Shown here: positions 44,347 to 55,749 of the stretch, piece by piece
Position numbering within the stretch: the first letter of the stretch is position 1
How the letters are laid out: the number at the start of each line of letters is the position of its first letter
From: Spinacia oleracea
Taxonomy: Eukaryota > Streptophyta > Magnoliopsida > Caryophyllales > Amaranthaceae
DNA: 64,000 bases
NCBI RefSeq assembly: GCF_020520425.1
Contig: NC_079490.1
Span: forward strand, 6,634,001 to 6,698,000
Reading direction: 5' to 3'
Notes under the pieces: model-generated
Told to the model about the DNA's origin: nothing
Database searches by the model: none
What the model saw: only the letters and a program-made list of their open reading frames with translations
Position numbers and translations under genes: made by a program

Positions 44347-44513
44347 TAATTATCTGTTGGTTCAGTGGTGATTGAGGCTGAACTTGGTAGGGAGGACCTG
44401 TGTTAGATCTCCCGTTACAACAATTGGGAGGGGATTTTGGAACCTATCCACCCAGAACTTGCCCCGAATCCGAATTAGCCCTAAGGGTGAACCAGATGCT
44501 AACACCCAAAAAA
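44347..44513 (+). mobile_element. tRNA-derived SINE with 17-bp target duplication
   Basis: The body has an A box-like GGTTCAGTGGTGATTGAGG, a B box-like TGTTAGATCTCCC and a short A-rich tail (CACCCAAAAAA). The 17-bp duplication ATTGTCATATTACGAGA is exact (44330-44346 and 44514-44530). A second family member is at 41768. Confidence 0.85.
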
Positions 44514-46006
44514 ATTGTCATATTACGAGACCCTCATTTCTTTATGATTTGTACATTTTTATGCTTTATTAGAGAACTTTAGATAAGCAAAACAGATTCG
44601 CCTTGATCATATTTATCACTAATTTTATCCAAAAATATTATTTTTTGAGATAAATGGAAAATGTCATACCGAAACTTCTGTATAGCCGTATAGGTCAACC
44701 TGACCCGGATTAATGGCAAATACACCGATTCATTGTACCGACTGTAGTTTATGATAATCTCTCGCAAATAGTTCTAGTAGATAAAGGACTTTCTAGGAAG
44801 GCTCACATTAAGAAAGTGACATTCCACTACAACTCTCTCTAATCAGCATCATCATCATCAATCGCCAATCACCCACGTTTTGTAGTTGTATATAATTATT
44901 ATTCCATTCATTTAATTTTCTCTCTACTTGGAATCTCATCATCATATTAATCAAAGAAAAAAATGAAAAATACCAGATAAGACTGGTGGTTGTTCTCAAT
45001 TATTTTTAAGCCCAATTTTTATCCTCCTTTTCTCTTCATTATTGTTCATACTATAACACAGGTATTCAAAGTTCTTATCTTTCTCGTTTAATTTTGATCT
45101 ATTTTGCTTCAATTTCGAATTTTTTGCGGGTTTGATTTCTGGGTTTTCGATCTTTTCATTGAATAATTTTGGGTTTCATTGTTTTGAGCTTCAATTTTCT
45201 AATTTTGGGGGTTTTAGGTCATCAATTGTGTAATTTGCGGATCAAAGTTTCAAACTTTTCGCCCAGCTTGCATCAAACAAAAAATAGTTTCAAACTTTGA
45301 CATAACTTTTAATTTGTTTTGTGGTAAAATTTTAGTTTTTAATTAATTTAATTCCGTTATTTTCTGCTTTATCAGATAATTAGTTGCTTTCACAGCATGA
45401 TTATTGTGCTTATGAGATTGATAATTGGTTAGTTTTAGCTGATAAGTCACGTTTCTGTCACTTCAAATTTCAGAAGTTTCTTAGGCAACTTTTTTCTGGG
45501 TTTTGATAAAAGCTTATGTTTGAAGATATTTCAATTGGGTTTAAGATTTTCTCATTGGTTTCTGTATATTCTTCTCAAGTGAGTGTTTTTCTTGCAATTT
45601 GAAGGCTCTAGTGTTTAGTTTGTGATTGTGTCTTTTTCCATGAGCTTACTTTCCAGAACTTCCATGATGATTAAGATCACAAGCCTAATATTTCCATTGA
45701 ACTTTAACTTTTGTTGCTTAGCAATAATTGTTTTTTCAAACGGGCACTTTCCATAATGAGAATGGGAGGGGGTGGAAATTTTCAGGCATAGTAACACTTT
45801 GTTTCAATTTTTGTATTGTGCAAAAAGTTTGTAATTGCTGATAGACTTTACTGGTGTTGATTTTGTTCTGAAACAATGTTCTTACTTTATCAGGCTAATC
45901 TAATAATGTGTTCTGAACTTCTGAACTTCTGATGCAGGTTATTGACTATTGTAGTTCATATTGGTGGTATAAGATTTGTTAAAATAGTATCTGGATTCTT
46001 GGAAAA

Positions 46007-48893
46007 ATGGGTTCAGAAGGTCCTGCACCATCAGCAGTAACAGTTCATGTGACAGGTTTTAAGAAGTTCCATGGAGTTGCAGAAAATCCAACAGAGACAA
46101 TTGCGCGTAATCTGAAAGAATACATGGAGAAGAAGGGTTTACCAAAAGGGTTAACTCTAGGTAGCTGCAATGTTCTTGAAACTGCAGGACTCGGGGCAGT
46201 TGCTCCTCTTCATCAGACGCTGCAATCTGCCATTAACGGGAATGATTCAGAATTGCCAAATTCTGGGACTGTTATTTGGGTCAGTTGCTCAATACTTTCT
46301 TCTTCAAAGTTTGTTGAATAACATTTGATGCAAAATAGCTGTCTGGGATTCTCTTTACTTTCAATTTCTGGCATTTGTTCCACCAAAAGCTGAATCATCT
46401 GGTGCTATTATAAGTTGTTGATTCTGAATAGGTGGAAATCATACTTTGAGTAATCTTTTAGCCTTCACTTGCTGAATAAGTTTTATGGTACTTTCACTAT
46501 ATCACGTCGCATGCTTAGATAGTGATACCGACCAATTAGAATCCACGATTTGGTGGGAGCTTGCCAGTGTTAGGACACATTATGTTTCAGTGTCAGCCTA
46601 CATACAAATAAAGCTTCTTTACTTGGGGTAGGAGGAGCAACGAAATATATTTCTGTTTCAGTGTGAATTTATTTAACTCGACTATGCTCAATCTCTTATT
46701 TGGGGTAGATTTGTCACTAAGAGTTGTATATGGGCAGAAGTGAATGGAAGCAGCCTCTTACTGTTGGCAATATTAGGTTCTGTTTTGTTCACCTTATTTC
46801 CACTTATTTCAGGAAAAATAAGTTCAGATAAAGAAAAATAAGGGTTGACCAAGCACAATTTATAACTAAATAAGTTTTGATAAGTTTTAATAAGTTCAGA
46901 TAAGATAAGTTGAGGAAACATAAGTGAAAATCACTTGAATAGAACGCTACCTAACTTGTTTTTTTTTTCTAATATTTTTTTTTTGGTAACTTGGAAGCTG
47001 GTTAAATGTTGGGTAGAGTCGTAGACCATATGATGAGATGTTATGCACACTGGAAGAACGAAAATCAAACCATCATAGGATCAGTGTATAGCCCCTGATC
47101 TATAGATGCATTACTTACCGTGGCGAGTTTATTTTGGTAAAAATCATTTTTCAAATGTAAACCACACAAATTTCTCCAACCCCCTAGCACCCTTCCTCCC
47201 CTCACCGAAAGAAATGATCCTTGTGAGAAGTCTATTATCGCGCATTATAATATTTTGTTTTTTTGTTCTTTTTGCAGTTGCATTTAGGAGTTAACAGTGG
47301 TGCTATGCGATTTGCCATCGAGAATCAGGCTGTCAACGAAGCCACTTTTCGCTGCCCTGATGAAATGGGATGGAAACCTCAGGTTTTAGTGATTTCCTCT
47401 GTTTATATTCCTTTGTTTTAGCTTTTTCAATTCATTGTTTTATCCAGTGCCTAAATCTTTCTCTAATCACTTGCAGAAAGTCCAGATTATTCCCACAGAT
47501 GGAGAGATTTCTAGAACAAGAAAGGTAAATAGACACTCTTCTTATCCTTACATTACTCTGTGCACAAACACTCTCATACATATTATTCAGTGCTGAAAAC
47601 TACCTCAACATAATGTGAGTGTGAAAGCGGTCTTTCAGATGTACGTAGTCTACCTCTAGTATGTGAATGATTGGATTATATTTCTGGAAGTTGGAAAATT
47701 CCTGTTGTGCTGTGTATATTTTTCACGGATTTGGAATTTTAAAAAAAGGATGACCTTGATATTTCAAACTTGCACTTTGAATTGAGTAATTGACCCTGTC
47801 AATCCACAAGAAATATGGAAACTAAGAGCATTTCAAAGTACAGGAATGAGAATAAACAACAAAAAGATATTAAAATTTGTCCTGTGTTGCATCTCATTTG
47901 CTGGTTACATGATTTAGGCTTTCTTTGGCGGTCTCAAGTTTCATATTTTGAACTTCATACCATGTGCCTTTCGGGTTTATTCACAAAATAGACTCGTCTC
48001 TGCCTGTGGTGCTCTACATTTCCATTTCTTGCATCAGATTGGCCCTTTATTTACTTGCTTATACCAATTTTTTTTGTCAGTAATGTGATCTTTGTCAAAA
48101 TGTCTTTTTCTAACTGTATTTTCCCCCTTCTCCGCACCTTGCTGTTGATTGCATTGGTGGCGTTTGGTATGTGGGAATGGAAAATAGGGGAATTAAGAGT
48201 GGGAATTAACTAGATTGGGATAACAATTCCCATTCCCTACAACATTTCCCACTAAACAAACACCCCATAATGTTTTGGGCAACTAAATTGCAACCTGACA
48301 TCCTAGAACAGTTTTTGACAGACATGTTCAGATGTTTGAAAAAAAAGCTCTTTAATGAGAATGAAAAGCGGACATAATATGTTCTTTTCTAATGGGAAGG
48401 AATCTAGGTAGTGTTAGTTATCGTTTCTTTGGTAGTTGAAACTGACCAACACTTCAAAAGAACAAGTAATAGTCCATTGATATTAAAATTAAAGTGTTAA
48501 GATAATACGAAGTATGAAATGGAGAGAGTAATTACTATTTATCAGCCTGCTGTGAATCTTGAAACTAGGTTTTCCCTTCATGCAATTTTTTTAGAAGTTT
48601 TATTAACAACACTTGTTTTACCATTGTTGAAAAATCTTGTTATTTTTATCCAGACAATGCTCCCTGTCGAGGACATTACATCAACTTTGGCGAAGAAAGG
48701 TTACGAGGTGATGACATCGGAAGATGCAGGGCGGTTTGTTTGTAACTACGTGTACTACCATTCACTCTGGTTCGCAGAGCAACACGGGACAAAGTCCCTA
48801 TTTGTACATGTTCCCCTTTTCTCTACTATAAACGAGGAAACCCAGATGCAGTTTGTAGCTTCCCTATTGGAGGTACTTGCATCCTCGCCCTAG
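46007..48893 (+). CDS. Pyrrolidone-carboxylate peptidase (pyroglutamyl peptidase I, family C15)
   Basis: Cytosolic cysteine peptidase removing N-terminal pyroglutamate from peptides. Four coding exons with GT..AG borders: 46007-46279, 47278-47382, 47477-47524 and 48654-48893, giving 221 residues, normal for the family (about 215-220). Seen: the N-terminal TGFKKFHGVAENPTE (family pattern TGFxPF..xxNPs); Glu106 in FAIENQAVNEATFRCPD (position of the catalytic Glu); Cys172 in EDAGRFVCNYVYYHS (nucleophile); and His194 in SLFVHVP. The triad is therefore complete. The start is the first ATG with a good family N-terminus. A 5' untranslated exon probably lies near 44990-45060, with an intron ending at CAG 45938. 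Introns 1 and 3 contain MITEs. No neighbour suggests a pathway link. Confidence 0.92.
46775..46952. mobile_element. MITE in intron 1 of the peptidase gene
   Basis: The left arm TTAGGTTCTGTTTTGTTCAC and the right arm TTGAATAGAACGCTACCTAA are inverted complements with mismatches. The interior has AATAAGTTCAGATAAG words shared with the 941-1175 element. Confidence 0.55.
48155..48268. mobile_element. Small MITE in intron 3 of the peptidase gene
   Basis: The left arm GTGGCGTTTGGTATGTGGGA and the right arm TTCCCACTAAACAAACACCC are inverted complements. About 114 bp. Confidence 0.55.
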
Positions 48894-49305
48894 CCTAGCC
48901 CACACTCTACTAAGTCTACTAGCGAGCAACTCGCTCGACTTGTATCTTGTCCAGTCAGTGCTTGTGTGAGTAGTTTGAATTGTTGGCTTTGTATTTAGAG
49001 TGCGGGGGAAATGGAGGCATGTTTTCTTACATGCTGGAGCAAATCTGTGTTGAAGTTGCAAATTACATAATTGGGTTCTCTTTTTTACCTCATTTTGTCT
49101 ATGTTGTTGCCCGGAGTCCAAAATGTTCATTAGTTATATCTGAAATTATATGGGAAGAAAAATAATGAAGGTGGAATCCGGCTATAATGGGCCGGGTTGA
49201 CCTGTGCGGAGTTTCGTCCTGATAGGGCATTTCTTCTTAAGTTAAAGAAAATAATGTTGACTGTGAATGAATGTGACTGAATATTACTCCGTATCAGCAG
49301 AAGTC
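48894..49305. other. 3' region of the peptidase gene
   Basis: Presumed 3' untranslated region and short spacer. No further gene. Confidence 0.45.
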
Positions 49306-49314
49306 TTAAAAATA

Positions 49315-50379
49315 GGGGGTTTTTATTCGACGTCCTATTCCGTTAAAAACGCCCTCATTTTAAAAGTAAAAGTACGTTACTACCCCTGAAAAAATTAACC
49401 CCCCTCCCTCCCTTCCCCTCTCCCTTTCACCTCAGCCCACCTGTAAATCACCACCACCACAACCAGTCACCGCAGCAAACCACGACCACCACACGACACC
49501 GCATCACACCACCACCACCACCGCAAACCGCACTACACCACCACCACCCTCACTGCACACACTGCACTTAAACCCACGAGGACCGCGCCGCTGCTGTACT
49601 TGAGATCTTGGTGTTGCGTCCCAAATCAATTTACCACCTACGCGCCATTTTCTTGCTGCCATTTTCTTGCTGCCATTGATCTTGATCTTGTTGAATTTAA
49701 GAAAAAAACGATTTATTTGAGTAAATTCGAATTACAATTAATTACGGAGTATTTTTTAGATATTTCAAAACTAATTATAAAATGCAAACACAAATTTAAA
49801 AAAAATTATAAAGCAAACACACAGGTACGATTTTTTTTCAAAAACATTAGATTGCCGCCAGGAAATGGCGTGATAGAGCCATGGTGACACCGCCCAGAAT
49901 AGGCGGCACCTACCATGGCACACCCACCTCATATCTGCGGGTCAGCCATGGTCGGTGCCGCCTTTTCTGGGCGGGCCACCATGGCTCTGTACCGCCATTT
50001 CCAGGCGGCATTCACGCGATAATTTAAATAAAAAAAAATTCAAACCTCCGGCGACGAGGCTGCCCACTATGGCCGACGACCGTGACGTTGAAGGAACGTC
50101 GTCGTCCATGAGGTGTTAGCGTTCCAGGTGTGTTGAGTAGTGGTGCGTGGTGGTGCATCTTGTTGTTGTGGTGGTGCGGTGGTTCTGCTCTTGCGTGATG
50201 GTGTGTGGCGAAAAAGGTGGTGGTGCTCGTGAGATGGTGATGAAGGAGATGGTGGTGGAGAAGGTGAAAGAGGTGAAGGAGATGGTGGTGGAGTCAGTGG
50301 ATTTTATAAGAGAAAAAATGTCCATTCATGTGAAATACGCGGACGTTATTAGCGTATGAGGACGTCGAATAGCGATACA
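49315..50379. mobile_element. Mutator-like element carrying a long internal hairpin
   Basis: Near the ends, ATTCGACGTCCT (49324) and AGGACGTCGAAT (50358) are perfect complements, and weaker pairing continues inward for about 30 bp. The flanks TTAAAAATA (49306-49314) and CTAAAAATA (50380-50388) match 8/9. The interior holds CAC-rich and GTG-rich simple stretches and an inverted repeat at 49854-50011. No transposase. Confidence 0.6.
49854..50011. repeat. Large inverted repeat (hairpin arms ~66 bp)
   Basis: The left arm runs from GCCGCCAGGAAATGGCG through GAGCCATGGTG and GGCGGCACCTACCATGGC. The right arm is its complement, from GCCATGGTCGGTGCCGCC to GCCATTTCCAGGCGGC. Pairing is about 90% by eye with a loop of about 25 bases. 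As RNA it would fold into a long, near-perfect stem. Confidence 0.85.
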
Positions 50380-50505
50380 CTAAAAATATCCACTTGTTTG
50401 TCCCAAAGATGGAGACAGTCTCTTTTGCAAGTACTTTTCAATGGTAATTTATGTAATTACTTAATGGACAAGAATTATTTAGTAAAAGTACTGTATAGAA
50501 GTATA

Positions 50506-51230
50506 CTAGTTTAGGGGCCCGTGCAACGCACGGCTACTACTAAAATAATTTATTATTATAATAGTAACTAAAATACTTGTGATATTAGGAAAACATGAAA
50601 GTAAAAAGGATATACGAAAAAGTATAAATTCAAAGTTGTGTAAAAAAAATATTCAAATGAACTAAATTTGGATATTACTATTCAAAGTTAAAAATTATAT
50701 TCTTTTACTTGTATGTAGAACGATCTAACAACGTAACCAAACCCGAATGTCTCAAGACTAATTTTCGAAAAGACCCGAGCATAACCGAGTTAGTCAAATA
50801 CAACATATTTTTAATTGATTAAAATCTTGATAAATAAACTTATATGTTAGTCTATTTACCATGTATTATTATTTTAATTAACATTCTTACTTACCAGTTA
50901 CTATGTATTATATTATTAATAGTAGACTAAAATTAGAAGTCCATTTATCAATATTTTTTATATTTCTTATCAGATTATAAAGTTATACTAATACATAAAT
51001 AAAATTATATCATAAAGGAAAAATAATATTGATTTAGCTTTCCTCCAATAATATATTACGCAGTACACATCTATGGTAATTAAAATATATTTTTATCTTA
51101 GTTTCCTAAAAAAAACGTAATGTAATTTACTTATTTTAAAGTAAGAAAATAAAAAATAACATTTTGGCGGGAAAAAATCGCACTAGGAGATGACATGTGT
51201 CACTCCTGGTGTCTCTTTTAGTATATAGTA
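50506..51230 (-). mobile_element. Helitron-like element
   Basis: On the minus strand the 3' end is CCGTGCGTTGCACGG (hairpin), then GCCCCTAAACTAG before a T, the Helitron CTRR-T rule. The other end has ACTATATACTAAAAGAGAC, similar to Helitron starts, but without a clean TC. Interior AT-rich, no Rep/helicase. Confidence 0.55.
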
Positions 51231-51231
51231 A

Positions 51232-51262
51232 CTAGTATAGGACCCGTGCAATGCACGGTAAT
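51232..51262 (-). mobile_element. Second Helitron-like 3' terminus
   Basis: Minus strand ACCGTGCATTGCACGG(G), then TCCTATACTAG before T. It is the same terminus type as at 50506, abutting that element's other end. Its own 5' end lies rightward and is not identified. Confidence 0.5.
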
Positions 51263-51534
51263 CCAAAATTATTGACATGTATTTTTGTTAAAAAATAATT
51301 CGTATCCATCTAATTTCCATACCACTAATGTTCCACTTTTCAAATACTTCGTATAATTATTAATTTGAGAAGTTCTTACGGTGCATAGGTGAACAATATA
51401 TCCACTAATAACATGAATATATACATGAATATGAAACAATTTTAATTTTTTATACTAAATATGGAAATATTATTGAGCGATTTCATTCAATATTGCTTAA
51501 AGATCCAATAATTATCAAAATACGTCACTTTCTA

Positions 51535-51825
51535 ACTTATTTCCTTCCATACCGTCCACGTCAGCATGGAAGAAAGAAAAGTACTTTTTTCCCGGTTCAG
51601 CTTAGAACCGCCAATTGAAATGACCGCCATTTAAATTGGCGGTTCAATGGTATAAACCGCGAACTCAAATGTCGGTTTGTTTTAAAACAAAACCGCGCGA
51701 TTTTATAAGCCGCTATTTCAGATAGCGGTTTATTGTAGATTTTATAAAAAAAAATAATTAGACCGGTTTTCTTGCTGACATGGACAGTAGAGGGGTTAGC
51801 AAGAAGGAAGTTTGAATCTTGCCTC
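51535..51825. mobile_element. Foldback/MITE-like element with ACCGCC palindromes
   Basis: The left TTCCTTCCATACCGTCCACG and the right CATGGACAGTAGAGG..GCAAGAAGGA are imperfect complements. Inside are short palindromes (ACCGCCATTTAAATTGGCGG; CCGCTATTTCAGATAGCGG). Confidence 0.45.
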
Positions 51826-51829
51826 CCAA

Positions 51830-52740
51830 GTATATAATAAAAAGTAAAATAAAGAAATAGTCAGCAACATATTATTTAAAGATATTAACATTGAATATAG
51901 CACAATATGAATGATGGAATTACCTTTGCATCTAGTAAAACCATTTCAATAGTATACGTTTTACTCGGATTATTGAAGGCAGGAACTGTCCATAGTCGGA
52001 TAAATCTTGTATCGTTACGTTTTCTATGGATGGTTTAATACTCTGTATGAGACTTAAATTTTGTGCCATTTTTTCTCTCTCACAAATGGCGTTTATAATG
52101 TTGCTTGATAATATTTGTTGGATTAGTAGGGAGTATATATACTGCTGATTATGGCTAGTTGAATTAGGTGTAACCCTAATTCTTTGTGATTATTCTAGAT
52201 TCTAAGGATTACTGGATAAGCAGGGAGTATTTTATAATTTTTGTTGCACGCCTAATTATCTATCTCTAACTTCTACCTGTTTTTTATTCTTAAATGCTTT
52301 TTGTACGTAATCTTTTCAAAGATATTTATGTTATTTTTTTCTATGCATTCTTATTTTGCAGGGAACTTAAGGAATTTTCTATTTTTTGTAGAATATATTT
52401 TTTATTTGTTACCCTACTTTGTAGGTAACTTGGGGAATATTTTTGTTTTGTAATTTTATTTATTAATTTGTTACCTACTGCCATCAGTATTTTATGGGTT
52501 GTTTAAGTAATTTGAACAGATTGTATTCGTCTTTTTTACTGTATTTTTGTTATAGCCATCCGTATTTTATTGGCTGTTTTTGTAATCTGAACAGATTGTA
52601 TTCATTTCTTTTTTTACGGTTTGGATGTTTACTTAATCTAAATACAATCGGTCTTGCGCGCAACAGTTGTACATTAATATTAATGTACACCAAAAATTCA
52701 CACGTGCGAACCAAAGCAGCAGACCAGCATCTTGCAAAAT
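51830..52740. other. Spacer with a ~75-bp tandem duplication
   Basis: No gene recognised. At 52490-52545 and 52557-52615, GGTTGTTTAAGTAATTTGAA and GGCTGTTTTTGTAATCTGAA (both before CAGATTGTATTC) are diverged tandem copies. The purine-rich block 52740-52910 resembles a 5' leader for the downstream pseudogene, but this is weak. Confidence 0.35.
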
Positions 52741-53232
52741 AGGAGAGAGAAACAGCATAGCAAAAGAGAAGGCGCAAAGAGAGGAGAGAGCAAGATCGAT
52801 CGAAAATCTGCAATTGTGAAGGAGAAGGCGAAAAATTTCTGCGAATTGGAGCTTGAATCCCTCATGTGATTGATCTTCACTCCAATTCGCAGAGGATAAT
52901 TGTGTAGGTATGTATTCAATCTCTTTGAAATTTAGTTCTTTTTTATAGATTGAGGAATTTAGGTATATATACAAAATCTTTGGATTTAGTTATTGTTTTG
53001 ATAGATTGATAGTGAAAATTTCGATAATCTATTTGTATGCCTGGTTGATTTGATTTTGATTGATTTTCTAAGCAATTGTTGTCTTGATTTTGCTCTTTTG
53101 TTCTTGCCACGAGGATTTTCAATCTAGTTTCTTGAGACGAGGTTGAATTATGCTTATAATTTCAGCTATATTAATAATGAAAATGAGAATTATTTTATCT
53201 ATAGTGTTTATCAGTCATCGATTATATTGAGG

Positions 53233-53825
53233 TTTGTGATGGATACTTCTGGTCATGTTAAGCAACTGGCATGGCTGGAGAACACCCAATAATGGAAATT
53301 GTTTTGGTCCAATCCTAAGCAACAGTGTGAAGTTTATGCTCATTGTGGTGCATTTGGGAGCTGTAGCCAAAATTCTTTGTCATTTTGTACCTGTTTGAAA
53401 GGATTTCAACCTAATTCTGATGGTGATTGGGGTTAAGTGATTACTCAAGGGGATGTGTAAGGAAGACCCCATTGCAGTGTGGAAGTTCCACTTCTCAGAA
53501 AAAGAGGGACAGATTTTATGTGTATTACAAAATGAAATTACCCCAATCTGATCGTTTTATTAGTTTTCCAACCATACGGAAATGCGAAGCAACTTGCTTG
53601 AATTGCTATGCTTATGCGTATGATATTGGTGGGTGTTCTGTTTGGTATGAAGATCAATTCAACATTCAGCAACTTTCTTGTGGTGATACTAGTGGCAAAA
53701 CTCTTCATCTTAGACTTGCAGCCTCTGATTTCCAAACAAGAACAACAAGAAGTTGATTATTGTCATTATTGTGGGTTCAATTACTGTCACCTTATTGTGG
53801 AGGATCATGTAAGAGTTCAACATCT
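53233..53825 (+). pseudogene. S-domain (G-type lectin) receptor kinase pseudogene fragment
   Basis: Three protein-level blocks of an S-receptor-like kinase are readable: the S-locus glycoprotein domain (VMDTSGHVKQLAWLE; CEVYAHCGAFGSCSQNS; CTCLKGFQPNSDGDW), then SDYSRGCVRKTPLQC, then a PAN-like region (CEATCLNCYAYAYDIGGCSVW), and a membrane segment (IIVIIVGSITVTLLW). The frame is broken by an in-frame TAA near 53290, a frameshift at about 53430 (DWG, then LSDYS), and another before the membrane segment. The bulb-type lectin start and the whole kinase domain are missing. In intact relatives these proteins are plasma-membrane receptor kinases. This copy is clearly dead. Confidence 0.8.
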
Positions 53826-53887
53826 TAGTACCCTTTAAGTAATCAAATTGGCTATATATGTTCTACATTGTATGTTTTTATTTTGTA

Positions 53888-53958
53888 AGCCTATTAGCTC
53901 AATTGGTCGAGCACCGTGCAAATTGCGTGGAGATGTAGGTTCAAATCCTACATAGGCT
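53888..53958 (+). tRNA. tRNA-like cloverleaf (probable pseudo-tRNA)
   Basis: 71 nt. Acceptor AGCCTAT/ATAGGCT, 7 perfect pairs. D stem GCTC/GAGC. T arm GTAGG-TTCAAAT-CCTAC, perfect. Anticodon stem CCGTG/CGTGG with two wobbles; its loop CAAATTG lacks the invariant T33, so no credible anticodon can be read. A pol III B box (GGTTCAAATCC) is present. It is a diverged relative of the two minus-strand copies nearby. Confidence 0.5.
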
Positions 53959-54077
53959 ATTGGTTTTATTTGAAAAATAAGTTGGCATTTTGGGGTAACT
54001 TTTACCGATTTAGGGGAGACTTTATTTATATTGTTAGTCATTTCTATATCGAACCAAAAAGCAACCCAATAGTATGT

Positions 54078-54148
54078 AGGCTATATGGGACTTGAATCCA
54101 CACCATGTACATAAATGCACATTGCTTTACCATTTGAGCTAATAGCCT
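54078..54148 (-). tRNA. tRNA-like sequence, diverged copy
   Basis: 71 nt on the minus strand. Acceptor AGGCTAT/ATAGCCT is perfect. The D stem has one mismatch and the T arm is damaged. The anticodon loop is not canonical. It resembles 56239-56308 and sits at the left border of the satellite array. Confidence 0.45.
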
Positions 54149-54186
54149 TAGTGTTCAAACATTTACATATTGGGTAGACTGGTACA

Positions 54187-55745
54187 AAACTTTTCTTAAC
54201 TTTAACAATTTCCATAACTTTAACCTATAAAATTACAACTTTAACACAGAAAAGTACAACGTGTGAAAATAAAAATAATGCACGACTCACATTAGCCGAA
54301 AAAAGGTAAAAATATAAAAGTCAAACTTTTAGCAGTTAAATTTAAGTTATTAAAAGTAAAAGTTAGGTTTGAAAAGACGGAAGACTGTCTTAACTTTTAT
54401 AACAATTTCCATAACTTTAACCTACAAAACTACAACTTTAACACATAAAACTACAATGTGTGCAATAAAAAGATTGGAGGACTCGCAACAGCTGAAGAAA
54501 GGTAGAAATATAAAACTCAGACTTTTAGCTGTTAAAGTTAAGTTAATAAAAGTAAAAGTTAGGTTTAATACAACGGAAGACTGTCTTAACTTTTAGAACA
54601 ATTTCCATAACTTTAACCTACAAAACTACAAGTTTAACACATAAAACAACAATGTGTGCAATAAAAAGATTGGAGGACTCACAACAACTGAAGAAAGGTA
54701 GAAATATAAAAGTCAGACTAGCTTTTAGCTGTTAAAGTTAAGTTAATAAAAGTAAAAGTTAGGTTTAATACGACGGAAGACTGTCTTAACTTTTAGAACA
54801 ATTTCCTTAACTTTAACCTACAAAACTACAACTTTAACACATAAAACTACAATGTGTGCAATAAAAAGATTGGAGGACTCACATCAGCTGAAGAAAGGTA
54901 GAAATATAAAAGTCAGACTTTAGCAGTTAAAGTTAAGTTAATAAAAGTAAAAGTTAGGTTTGATACGACGGAAGACTGTCTTAACTTTTAAAACAATTTC
55001 CATAACTTTAACCTACAGAACCACAACTTTAACCCATAAAATTACAAGGTGTGAAATAAAACAAATTGCATGATTCACATTAGCCGAAGAAAGGGAGAAA
55101 TATAAAAGTCAGACTTTTAACGCTTAAAGTTAAGTTAATAAAAGTAAAAGTTAGGTTTGAGATGAAAAAGACTGTCTTAACTTTTAGAACAATTTCCTTA
55201 ACTTTAACCTACAAAACTACAACTTTAACACATAAAACTACAATGTGTGCAATAAAAAGATTGGATGACTCACATTAGCTGAAAAAATGTAGAAATATAA
55301 AAGTCAGACTTTTAGTCGTTAAAGTTAAGTTATTAAAAGTAAAAGTTAGGCTTGATACGACGGAAGGTTGTCTTAACTTTTAGAATAATTTCTATAACTT
55401 TAACCCATAGTACCACAACTTTAACACATAAAATTAATAGGTGTGAAATAAAACAAATTGCATGATTCACATTAGCCGAAGAAAGGGAGAAATATAAAAG
55501 TCGGACTTTTAGCGCTTAAAGTTAAGTTAAAAAGGTAAAAGTTAGGGTTGAGATGAAAAAGACTGTCTTAACTTTTAGAACAATTTCCATAACTTTAACC
55601 TACAAAACTATAACTTTAACACATAAAACTATAATGTGTGCAATAAAAAGATTGGATGACTCACATTAGCTGAAAAAAGGTAGAAATATAAAAGTCAGAC
55701 TTTTAGTCGTTAAAGTTAAGTTATTAAAAGTAAAAGTTAGGCTTG
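54187..55745. repeat. Satellite-like tandem array, ~195-bp units x8
   Basis: Unit starts, judged by the recurring CTTAAC anchor, fall near 54195, 54389, 54585, 54785, 54980, 55175, 55372 and 55567 (spacing 194-200). Each unit holds CAATTTCC.TAACTTTAACC, ACACATAAAACTACAA, AAATATAAAAGTC and GTTAAGTTAATAAAAGTAAA-like words. Two variants alternate in the last four units: one with TGTGAAATAAAACAAATTGC, one with TGTGCAATAAAAAGATTGGA. No coding. Confidence 0.92.
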
Positions 55746-55749
55746 ATAC

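Noticed and set aside
50116-50359. Thr-rich and Val/Lys-rich ORFs
   Set aside because: Opposite strands of a GTG/GGTGAAG simple-sequence stretch in the Mutator-like element.
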